Shown here: positions 1-5,845 of the stretch, piece after piece | Layout of the letters: each line of letters opens with the position of its first letter | Numbering within the stretch: the stretch's first letter is position 1 | NCBI GenBank assembly: GCA_003646045.1 | Contig: QNDV01000168.1 | Coordinates: 1 to 5,847, forward strand | Length of the DNA: 5,847 nt | Reading direction: 5' to 3' | From: a bacterium | GTDB lineage: Bacteria > Krumholzibacteriota > Krumholzibacteria > LZORAL124-64-63 | Made by a program: the position numbers and the translations under genes | The notes under the pieces: generated by a model | Database searches by the model: none | What the model saw: only the letters and a program-made list of their open reading frames with translations | Told to the model about the DNA's origin: nothing

Positions 1-1607
1 CGATAGTAGTCCACGCAGGCCACACCCTGGCAATTGGCCATGTACTCGGGTTCGCTGGTGCCCCCGCCGCTGCAGTGGCAGAAGGTGCAGACACCGTTCT
101 GCCCCGTGGTGGAACGCATGATCCCGCCGTGGCTCTCTTCCCGCGTAACACTGTCCGACGTCATGATGATGGTATCCCCGCAGGGGACCCGGTTCTCGTG
201 ACGATCGTACCGCACGTGGGAGAAATTCAGGCCGGTCACGTGGTTGGCGAACCTGCCGTCGCGGATCATCACCGGATCGGTGCTGCCATGCACGTTGTGG
301 CAGGCCACGCAGGTCAACCGGGAATCCATGGCGCCGTCATGATCCGAATCGTAGGTCCAGGGAATACCGCTCATGTGGGTCGCGTGGCTGTTGGCCGCGC
401 CCACGCCGGTAAGGGTCAGATGGGAGATGTCCGTGCCCAGGCCGTCGGGGATGATCATGGGATCATCGTTGCGAAAGTTGGTCCGCATCTCCGTGGCATA
501 GTAGGGTCCCGCCGGCGCCAGGGGGCCGCCGAAAAGCGCGTACTTGTCATGGCACTCGAAGCACAGGTCGTAGTACGGCGGGTCGGCGAACGGGCCCCAG
601 GTATTGCCGTCGATACGCGGAATCACCATGGGGCTGCCACCATTGACATCGGACAGCCGATAGCCGGCCTGGTGGTTGTCCAGCACTGCGGTGTAGGTAT
701 TGTCCACGCCGTCGATGTGCTGGGTGGTGGCGTCGTGGCAATCCAGGCAATCGACGGTGTTGCTGCGGCCGTGTCCCGTGGCCGAATATCCCCAGGTGGC
801 ATCTCCAGCCACCGGCGGTGCGGTCACACCCTCGATCACCGAGGTACCCAGATCGTGGCAGCCGCTACACCAGTTCTCCTTGCCCGCCGTCAGGACGTCG
901 CCGTCATAGACGCCGTCGGACCAGTTCGTGCGGGCGCCCACCGCCGGATCATCCACGCCGTCGATAACACCGTCGGGACTGTGGCATTCGTTGCAGACGG
1001 TGGTGCTGGCGAATGGCTGCCCGTCCTGGAATACGGAAGGGTTCTGGGTATGGCAATAATCGCAGGCCAGGTCGAGGTTGTTGCCCGAGCCGCCGCCAAT
1101 GTGACGACCGTGGCTTTGTCCGGCGCCGCCCACGGGGGCGAACTCGAATTTGTGGATATGGCAGGTCACGCAGTCCTGGCTGACGTAGTGGGAGTGATCA
1201 CCAGCAGCCGTGTTCCGGTGGTAGTGGGTATCGGTGTGGCAGATCTCGCAGACACCGTCGTAGACCCCATCCCCGTCGGCAAAGGAATTGGGGCCGGTGC
1301 GAGCGGTGAAGATCACCGGCTTGGGCCCTGAAGTCGGCGTCAGGATCGTGTTCATGATGAAACGCAGGTTATCGAAGGCATGGAAGACGTCGTGACAGAC
1401 CTCGCAGTCCACGACATGGTGGTAGAGACCATCGCCATCCACGTCCTTGTAGGCACCGTCCGCATCCGGGTCGTAATCGCTATCCGGAACCCCGGGGGCC
1501 GTGGGCCGGGGATCATCGATATCTGAGCAACTGGCCAGGATCACCAGAGCGGACAGAATCAAAAATATTTTGCAGATAGATGATGCGGACCCACGTGATG
1601 AATACAA
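1..1607 (-). CDS. Decaheme c-type cytochrome lipoprotein, C-terminus beyond window
   Basis: The frame is open for 535 codons from TTG at 1605-1607 to the left edge, with no stop. It is a predicted electron-transfer lipoprotein on the periplasmic or outer-membrane side. Residues 1-27 form a lipoprotein signal: a hydrophobic stretch ending in the lipobox LASC, lipidated Cys27, Ser at +2, which would not mark inner-membrane retention. Ten CxxCH heme motifs start at residues 68 (CEVCH), 120 (CEICH), 146 (CVTCH), 182 (CDYCH), 205 (CNECH), 247 (CSGCH), 287 (CLDCH), 349 (CFECH), 433 (CVACH) and 507 (CTFCH). All are in one frame. Many extra His residues allow bis-His ligation, and CVACHNVHGS resembles doubled-CXXCH domains. 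Asp/Gly-rich, Ca-binding-like segments precede hemes 1, 2 and 6. Extra Cys lie at 476, 512, 526 and 531. The TTG start is chosen because GGAGG lies 9 nt upstream, an in-frame TAG lies a little further up, and no ATG is available. Electron donor and acceptor are unknown. Confidence 0.93.
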   Translation of the reverse strand, partial: MYSSRGSASSICKIFLILSALVILASCSDIDDPRPTAPGVPDSDYDPDADGAYKDVDGDGLYHHVVDCEVCHDVFHAFDNLRFIMNTILTPTSGPKPVIFTARTGPNSFADGDGVYDGVCEICHTDTHYHRNTAAGDHSHYVSQDCVTCHIHKFEFAPVGGAGQSHGRHIGGGSGNNLDLACDYCHTQNPSVFQDGQPFASTTVCNECHSPDGVIDGVDDPAVGARTNWSDGVYDGDVLTAGKENWCSGCHDLGTSVIEGVTAPPVAGDATWGYSATGHGRSNTVDCLDCHDATTQHIDGVDNTYTAVLDNHQAGYRLSDVNGGSPMVIPRIDGNTWGPFADPPYYDLCFECHDKYALFGGPLAPAGPYYATEMRTNFRNDDPMIIPDGLGTDISHLTLTGVGAANSHATHMSGIPWTYDSDHDGAMDSRLTCVACHNVHGSTDPVMIRDGRFANHVTGLNFSHVRYDRHENRVPCGDTIIMTSDSVTREESHGGIMRSTTGQNGVCTFCHCSGGGTSEPEYMANCQGVACVDYY

Positions 1608-1616
1608 GGCTAAACC

Positions 1617-1621
1617 CCTCC
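1617..1621 (-). promoter_or_regulatory. Ribosome binding site of the cytochrome gene
   Basis: The minus strand reads GGAGG here, with 9 nt before TTG at 1607. It decides the start: no in-frame ATG exists between the upstream in-frame TAG and the lipoprotein signal, and TTG is the first usable start codon. Confidence 0.7.
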
Positions 1622-1657
1622 AGTTAACTGGCTTCCCGTTTTGCTATCCATAGTTCA

Positions 1658-1686
1658 ATTGTATCCTTTTTACTTATGGTTTTCAA
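1658..1686 (-). promoter_or_regulatory. Sigma70-type promoter for the decaheme cytochrome gene
   Basis: Read on the minus strand, TTGAAA (1681-1686) is followed after exactly 17 nt by TACAAT (1658-1663). Each hexamer matches its consensus at five of six positions. The expected transcription start is near 1651, giving a leader of about 44 nt before the TTG start. The spacer is A-rich in an otherwise GC-rich region. Confidence 0.7.
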
Positions 1687-1703
1687 CTTCATATGTGATT
1701 TTC

Positions 1704-1718
1704 TTATCATGTTGATAA
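1704..1718. promoter_or_regulatory. Candidate operator: 6-bp inverted repeat TTATCA-TGT-TGATAA
   Basis: This is a perfect dyad of two 6-bp arms around 3 nt. Its centre (1711) is about 60 bp upstream of the predicted cytochrome transcription start, a position used by class I activators of the CRP/FNR type. The half-site TGATAA is only loosely like an FNR half-site (TTGAT), so the cognate regulator is unknown. It could also serve the divergent gene starting at 1844. Confidence 0.35.
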
Positions 1719-1779
1719 TGACTGGCATCAAGGCAGTGGCACCCGCAATCAAGCAGATCGCCCCATAACCTAGTTGATG

Positions 1780-1788
1780 TGTTATTCT
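1780..1788 (+). promoter_or_regulatory. Possible extended -10 promoter for the small exported protein gene
   Basis: TGTTATTCT gives a TGn extension directly before TATTCT (four of six matches to TATAAT). No good -35 is found 16-18 nt upstream. The implied start near 1795 would give a leader of about 49 nt. Weak evidence. Confidence 0.25.
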
Positions 1789-1843
1789 CATCCAGGATGG
1801 TCAGCCTACCCTGGAGCGGTCACGGAATTCGAGAGGATCCATC

Positions 1844-2284
1844 ATGCGAGACCCAATCCGACTCGGCCTTTTCCTGGCTGCCCTGCTGCTGGCGGGGACC
1901 ACCTATCCGGCCTTCGCCGAAATTACCCTGACCAGCGACAAACCGGTATACGTCACCGGTGAGATCGTCCACCTGACGGCTCACAACGCCGGACCTGCCG
2001 ACGAGGAATTCGTCTCGTCACCTGTCTTTGTGATTTTCAACACCGATACCGATGAGTGCGTGTGGGGTTGTGCAGGCCTGCCGGTCCTGACACCGTTTGT
2101 AGCGGGTGAAACCGTGACCATGGACTGGGATACTGGTTTCGTGCCGGATGAACCTGGCAATTACGCGGTGGGATTGGCTGTCAGCGGCAGTCCGACAACG
2201 ACCTACACCTTGATCGCTGGTGTGGGGTCGATCCCCACCGCCTGGGGCACCTTGAAAGCCAGGTACCACAAACGGGCCGAATAG
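1844..2284 (+). CDS. Small exported Ig-like (BsuPI/MG2-like) protein of unknown function
   Basis: A complete 146-codon gene. The ATG is preceded at 6 nt by GAGAGGA (1831-1837). Residues 1-25 form a Sec signal peptide: Arg at 2 and 6, a Leu/Ala-rich core, and an AFA cleavage motif before Glu26. The mature part of about 121 residues has no further membrane segment and reads as a single beta-sandwich. It contains the phrase DKPVYVTGEIVHLTAHNAG (32-50), a late VAGETVTMDW and PGNYAV. This order is typical of BsuPI-like and alpha-2-macroglobulin MG2-like domains. A CVWGC pair (Cys72, Cys76) could form a disulfide in the periplasm. The gene is divergent from the decaheme cytochrome across a shared spacer and convergent with gmk, 12 nt away. 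I do not recognise a specific family, and inhibitor activity should not be assumed from the fold resemblance. Confidence 0.85.
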   Translation: MRDPIRLGLFLAALLLAGTTYPAFAEITLTSDKPVYVTGEIVHLTAHNAGPADEEFVSSPVFVIFNTDTDECVWGCAGLPVLTPFVAGETVTMDWDTGFVPDEPGNYAVGLAVSGSPTTTYTLIAGVGSIPTAWGTLKARYHKRAE

Positions 2285-2296
2285 ACGCCGGTTGCT

Positions 2297-2884
2297 TCAA
2301 CCCGCCAGCGGGCTCTCCCCCAGGTTCTCCCGCCGGCACTCCTCGGCCATCAGGATGGCCTGCAACCTCGCCACTGCCCGTTCGAGATCATCGTTCACCA
2401 CCCAGTAACGGTAGTGCCCCGCCTCGGCCACCTCGGACCGGGCTCCGGACAGGCGACGGGCGATGACCTCGTCGTCGTCGGTGCCCCGACCGCGCAGGCG
2501 CTGTTCCAGTTCCGCCCACGAGGGCGGAAACAGGAAGATCGAGACCAGGCTGTCGCCGTAGCGCGGAATGACCTGCACGCCGCCCTGCACGTCGATATCC
2601 AGCAGGGGGATGCTACCGGCGGACTCGAGCTGCGCCAGGCGCTCATGGCGGGTGGCATAACGTTCGCCATGGACCTCTGCCCACTCCACGAACGCGCCAT
2701 CGGCCAGCAGGCGATCAAAGGTCCCGCCGTCCACGAAGTCATAGTCGACTCCGTCCTGCTCCTGCCCCCGCGGTGGCCGCGTTGTGGTGGAGACCGAGAA
2801 GGCCAGGCGATGGTCGGCGGCCATCAGGCCCGCGATGACACTGCTCTTGCCCGCTCCGCTGGGACCGCTGATAAGGACGATCAT
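2297..2884 (-). CDS. gmk: Guanylate kinase (GMP kinase)
   Basis: A complete 195-residue cytosolic enzyme that phosphorylates GMP to GDP with ATP. Family members are usually near 205 residues. The P-loop is GPSGAGKS (7-14). The GMP-binding signature follows, STTTRPPR (32-39) with E42, DG and DYDFV (47-51). LLDIDVQG (94-101) is the substrate-site strand. The lid and C-terminal part carry RLRGRGTDDDEVIARRL (129-145) and VVNDDLERAV (162-171). One oddity is YAT at 76-78, where the family usually has YGT. Translation starts at ATG 2882-2884, with TGGAG 7 nt upstream overlapping the stop region of yicC. The 4-nt gap makes it the second gene of a yicC-gmk operon. rpoZ, often next in other genomes, does not follow. 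Confidence 0.97.
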   Translation of the reverse strand: MIVLISGPSGAGKSSVIAGLMAADHRLAFSVSTTTRPPRGQEQDGVDYDFVDGGTFDRLLADGAFVEWAEVHGERYATRHERLAQLESAGSIPLLDIDVQGGVQVIPRYGDSLVSIFLFPPSWAELEQRLRGRGTDDDEVIARRLSGARSEVAEAGHYRYWVVNDDLERAVARLQAILMAEECRRENLGESPLAG

Positions 2885-2888
2885 GCCG

Positions 2889-3770
2889 CTACTCCAGGTT
2901 CAGGATCTGCTCCCTGAGGCTTTCCACCGCGTCCTTCATGGTGATGACCAGCTGGGTGATCTCCATCAGACTGCTCTTGCTGCCCATGGTGTTCACCTCG
3001 CGGTGCATCTCCTGCAACAGGAAATTGAGTTGCTTGGCCACCTGGCCGCCACCGGCAAGGGACTTGCGGTACGAGACGATGTGGATGGCCAGCCGCTCGC
3101 ACTCCTCATTGATGTTGGCCTTGTCCGCCAGTATGGCCACTTCCACGGCCAGGCGCTGGGGCTCGAGGGATTCAGTCAGCAATTTGGCCAGACGTTCCTC
3201 CAGGCGCTTCTGTAACTCCAGGGCCACCTGTGGCACGAACCCGTTCACCTGGGCCAGGTTGGTTTCCAGGCTGTCCAGGCGTTGATTCATATCCGCCACC
3301 AGGGCGGCGCCTTCGGCTGCTTTCATCTGCTGCAGACCCGTCACCGCGGCGGCCAGCCCCTCGAGCAGGGCGGCCTTCACCTCGTCGGCAGGCAACTCGG
3401 GCTCGTCGGCCTTCAGCAGATCAGGTACGGCCAGAAGGTGTTCCAAAGTGATTTCCCGGGTCCCGCCGGTAGCTTTCTCCAATCCGGCGGCAGCCTGTCG
3501 CAACAAGGCCAGGGAGCGTTCCAGACGGTCGCTGTCCAACACGGCGGCGGACGGATCCTGGGCTACCCGGGCAGTCACTGTGACGGTCACCCTGCCTCTG
3601 GCCACGTTCTCCTTGAGGTACTTCCGCACCTCTATCTCGTAGGGTGCCACCAGGGACGGCAGCCGCAGGGCCACATCCAGGAAGCGGTGATTCACCGCGC
3701 GTAGTTCCACCCCCAGGGTCAGGGGACCTTTCTGCACCTCGGCGTTGCCGAAACCGGTCATGCTGAGCAT
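2889..3770 (-). CDS. yicC: YicC/YloC-family endoribonuclease
   Basis: A complete 293-residue protein, close to the 287 of E. coli YicC. The N-terminal domain opens with MLSMTGFG and has VNHRFLD (26-32). The middle has MKAAEGAALVADM (149-161). The C-terminal DUF1732 part carries DKANINEECERLAIHI (216-231), LNFLLQEMHREVNTMGSKS (248-266) and the terminal SLREQILNLE. Family members are metal-dependent endoribonucleases acting on small or structured RNA: YicC is linked to RyhB turnover in E. coli, and YloC is its Bacillus counterpart. The frame stays open upstream to 4049, but the start at 3768-3770 is chosen. It has GGAGG at 3777-3781 with 6-nt spacing, begins at the family's invariant N-terminus, and the upstream extension is basic, low-complexity and overlaps the divergent gene. 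It heads the yicC-gmk operon. Confidence 0.95.
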   Translation of the reverse strand: MLSMTGFGNAEVQKGPLTLGVELRAVNHRFLDVALRLPSLVAPYEIEVRKYLKENVARGRVTVTVTARVAQDPSAAVLDSDRLERSLALLRQAAAGLEKATGGTREITLEHLLAVPDLLKADEPELPADEVKAALLEGLAAAVTGLQQMKAAEGAALVADMNQRLDSLETNLAQVNGFVPQVALELQKRLEERLAKLLTESLEPQRLAVEVAILADKANINEECERLAIHIVSYRKSLAGGGQVAKQLNFLLQEMHREVNTMGSKSSLMEITQLVITMKDAVESLREQILNLE

Positions 3771-3800
3771 CGTATGCCTCCGTGGGATGTGAACCTGCTG

Positions 3801-3832
3801 AACGGTGGCAGTGTAGGCCCTTGGCCACCGTT
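3801..3832. repeat. Perfect 9-bp inverted repeat, candidate operator of yicC-gmk
   Basis: AACGGTGGC (3801-3809) and its exact complement GCCACCGTT (3824-3832) flank 14 nt. On the minus strand one arm lies in the spacer of the predicted yicC promoter, and the other abuts the -10 and covers the expected start site. That geometry suits a repressor site more than a leader hairpin, since only one arm would be transcribed if the promoter call is right. Confidence 0.5.
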
Positions 3833-3839
3833 GGGACAA
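3810..3839 (-). promoter_or_regulatory. Possible promoter of the yicC-gmk operon
   Basis: On the minus strand TTGTCC (3834-3839) is followed after 18 nt by TACACT (3810-3815), each with four of six matches to the sigma70 consensus. The start would be near 3803, with a leader of about 33 nt. The 9-bp inverted repeat is interlaced with it. Confidence 0.35.
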
Positions 3840-3854
3840 TGAAGAAGACGATGA

Positions 3855-3883
3855 TTGAGGCTGGCGCCTGCCTGCCATACACT
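3855..3883 (+). promoter_or_regulatory. Possible promoter of the beta-barrel-rqcH pair
   Basis: TTGAGG (3855-3860), 17 nt, then TACACT (3878-3883), each with four of six consensus matches. It implies a start near 3890 and a leader of about 26 nt carrying the ribosome binding site. Confidence 0.35.
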
Positions 3884-3915
3884 CTCGGCCCCACTTGCGA
3901 CCCGAGGAAGGAACC

Positions 3916-4419
3916 ATGAAGCGACTTCGTAATCCAGCTCGTACCGGCTTTCCCACCCGGATCGGTATCCTGATCCTGGTCGGTGCCCTGATCACGGCCG
4001 CCACCGCGCTTGCCGCCACGCCACCCCTGGGTGCGAGGATGGGATACACGAATTGGAATAGCCAGGATCAGATTCATGTTGGCGGCCATGTCAAACTCGG
4101 CGACATCCTGCCCAACGTGGCCTTCACCCCTGGCCTCGAACTGGGATTCGGCAGCGGCATGAAGGTGCTGACGCTGAACGGGGACCTCTACTACCGGGCC
4201 ACCGAGTTCGCCCAGAAACACTGGCAACCCTACGTGGGCGGCTCCGTGTCCCTGAACCACGCGAACTTCGATCACGGCAGCGAGACGGACTTGGGCCTGA
4301 GCGCCCTCATCGGCACTACCCGTGCCCTGAACAGTGGCAACGAACTCCTGGTGGAGATACGCCTGGGCCTCATCGACAGCCCTGGCCTGAAGCTCACCGC
4401 GGGCATCACCTTTTTCTGA
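3916..4419 (+). CDS. Small outer-membrane beta-barrel protein
   Basis: A 167-residue protein starting at ATG 3916, behind GAGGAAGGA (3904-3912). An in-frame TTG at 3895 is rejected because it would put this ribosome binding site inside the coding region. Residues 1-34 are a Sec signal peptide with a long basic n-region, the core IGILILVGALITAATA and an ALA-A cleavage region. The mature protein of about 133 residues alternates polar and hydrophobic residues in roughly eight strands: GARMGYTNW, HVGGHVKLG, AFTPGLELGFG, VLTLNGDLYY, PYVGGSVSLNH, DLGLSALIGTT, LLVEIRLGLI and LKLTAGITFF. It ends in Phe, the usual BAM-recognition residue. This pattern suits an eight-stranded barrel of the OmpW/OmpX/opacity type, but no specific family or substrate is recognised. 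It lies one base before the rqcH-like gene and is divergent from yicC. Confidence 0.85.
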   Translation: MKRLRNPARTGFPTRIGILILVGALITAATALAATPPLGARMGYTNWNSQDQIHVGGHVKLGDILPNVAFTPGLELGFGSGMKVLTLNGDLYYRATEFAQKHWQPYVGGSVSLNHANFDHGSETDLGLSALIGTTRALNSGNELLVEIRLGLIDSPGLKLTAGITFF

Positions 4420-4420
4420 T

Positions 4421-5845
4421 ATGGGTACCGACGCACACCGCTCCGATCTGCCGCGCCTGTCCGACCTGCTGGCCGGCTGGCGCACGACCTGGAGTGGTCG
4501 CGACCTGTTCACCGTAACGGCCGGGCGCCATTGGGTGCGCCTGCATCTCGAGGGGCCGGAGCGGGCCGGTATCCTCATGACCGAGATCACCGGAGCACGC
4601 CTGGTCTGCCACGTTACCGGACGGCTGCCCGCCCCCCTGGGCGAGGCCCTGCCCCCGGACAAACGCCACCCCTTGCGGGACCTGCTGAAGTCCTGCCGCC
4701 TGGATGGCCTGGGCATGTTGCCCGCGGACCGGGTGGCGGCTTTCCGACTGGTTCGACCCGACGGTTCGCACCTCGTGCTGCTGCATCGCCTGTTTGGTGC
4801 CCGGGGTAACACCGTGCTGTTGGACGCCGGTGACAAGGTGCTGTGGGCCAGGCACCGACCACCCCACGAACTGCTGTCCCGGATACCCCCGTCCGCCACC
4901 TGGGACACCGGAGTTCCGGGAGAAGACGACCTCTCGGCCGCGGCACTGGAGCAACTGGCGCTTCAACTGGGCAACGCCCGGGCCGTGACCATGACCGCGG
5001 CATTGGATCGGCGTCACCGCACAGCCCGGCGATTGGCGGAAAACCTCACCCGGGACCTGGCAAATGCCGAGCAGGGCGGTGAGCTGCGCCGCCGGGCCGA
5101 AGCCCTGGCCGCGAGCCTGCACACCATCGGCCACGGGGACGGTGAGGCCCGCATCACCGACCCCCGTGATGGCACACCCCTCGTACTGGAGTTGAATCCC
5201 GCCCTCACCGCGGCGGCCAACCTGGAAGCCTGGTTCAGACGGGCCCGCAAGGCCGAACGGGGCCGGGAGATCATTGCCGACCGCCTGGACGCCGCCCACG
5301 TCGATGTCCAACAATGCGTGGCGGCCTCGACCCGACTGGAGACCGCAGTCGAAGTCACTGACCACCTGGACCGCCTGGCCGCCCTGGATTCCTGGCGCCG
5401 CGACCACGATGCACTCCTGCCCGCCGCCGCGCCGGCCAGGGGCCGCCACCATCCGGACCAGCCAGCCCGGTCCTTCCGCCGCTATCTGGTGGACGACCGC
5501 TGGGAGGTATGGGTAGGCCGCTCCGGCGCCGAGAACGACGAGTTGACCCACCGTGCCAGCCACAGCAAGGACCTCTGGTTCCACGCCCAGGGCGTATCCG
5601 GCAGCCACGTCGTACTGCGCACCGGCGGCAATCCCGAGCGCGTGCCCCGCGGCGCCATCGAGAAGGCTGCGCGCCTGGCCGCCCTGCACAGCAAGTCGCG
5701 CCACTCGGGCCTGGTGCCGGTGATCTGGACCGAACGTCGTTACGTCAGGCGACCGCGCAAGGCGCCCGCCGGCACGGCGGTCTGCCTGCGCGAACAGAGT
5801 ATGATGGTGGAGCCGGGGGTCGCGGTGGGAGTACAGACGATCTAG
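4421..5845 (+). CDS. rqcH: NFACT-family ribosome quality-control protein, compact RqcH-like
   Basis: 474 residues, against about 570 for Bacillus RqcH. That protein binds the stalled 50S-peptidyl-tRNA complex and directs C-terminal alanine tailing with tRNA-Ala. The NFACT-N domain (about 10-160) carries the DR pair (Asp103-Arg104 in PADRVAAF) matching the tRNA-binding D97/R98 of B. subtilis RqcH, and LFGARGNTVLLD (124-135). Two long helical segments (171-238 and 264-332), joined by LELNPALTAAANLEAWF (256-272), form the coiled-coil middle. NFACT-R (351-466) has WEVWVGR, the block SKDLWFHAQGVSGSHVVLR (382-400), an AARLAALHSKSR helix and a basic VRRPRKAPAG loop. The roughly 90-residue deficit falls where the helix-hairpin-helix domain normally sits. 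No Shine-Dalgarno motif is visible; the start lies one base after the upstream TGA, suggesting coupled translation. The stop at 5843-5845 is complete. Confidence 0.93.
   Translation: MGTDAHRSDLPRLSDLLAGWRTTWSGRDLFTVTAGRHWVRLHLEGPERAGILMTEITGARLVCHVTGRLPAPLGEALPPDKRHPLRDLLKSCRLDGLGMLPADRVAAFRLVRPDGSHLVLLHRLFGARGNTVLLDAGDKVLWARHRPPHELLSRIPPSATWDTGVPGEDDLSAAALEQLALQLGNARAVTMTAALDRRHRTARRLAENLTRDLANAEQGGELRRRAEALAASLHTIGHGDGEARITDPRDGTPLVLELNPALTAAANLEAWFRRARKAERGREIIADRLDAAHVDVQQCVAASTRLETAVEVTDHLDRLAALDSWRRDHDALLPAAAPARGRHHPDQPARSFRRYLVDDRWEVWVGRSGAENDELTHRASHSKDLWFHAQGVSGSHVVLRTGGNPERVPRGAIEKAARLAALHSKSRHSGLVPVIWTERRYVRRPRKAPAGTAVCLREQSMMVEPGVAVGVQTI

Noticed and set aside
75..1331. 418-codon plus-strand ORF
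   Set aside because: It is antisense to the decaheme cytochrome. The minus strand has ten in-frame CxxCH motifs, a lipobox, a ribosome binding site and a promoter; the plus-strand product is a low-complexity Val/Gly/Ala/His sequence with no recognisable domain.
1792..1814. CCAGG...CCTGG inverted repeat in the leader of the exported-protein gene as a riboswitch or attenuator
   Set aside because: The stem is only 5 bp, with mismatches beyond it, and no conserved riboswitch elements are seen.
1774..1962. 62-codon plus-strand ORF
   Set aside because: It overlaps the leader and start of the exported-protein gene in another frame, has no signal or domain, and its reading would override a good ribosome binding site and signal peptide.
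2290..2312. Two short hairpins (GGTTG-CTT-CAACC and CCCGC-CA-GCGGG) between the convergent genes as a bidirectional terminator
   Set aside because: Stems are only 5 bp, they overlap and exclude each other, one lies in the gmk coding end, and no T-tract follows on either strand.
3771..4049. N-terminal extension of yicC by 93 codons
   Set aside because: A GGAGG sits 6 nt before the internal ATG at 3770, the family begins with MxSMTGFG, and the extension overlaps the divergent beta-barrel gene and the control region.
3421..4908. 495-codon minus-strand ORF
   Set aside because: It runs antisense through rqcH and the beta-barrel gene and out of frame through yicC, with Arg/Ser/Gly-rich composition typical of GC-rich shadow frames.
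4406..5704. 432-codon minus-strand ORF
   Set aside because: It is a shadow of the rqcH gene, whose plus-strand product has clear NFACT-N and NFACT-R motifs; the antisense product is Gly/Gln/Val-rich with no domain.
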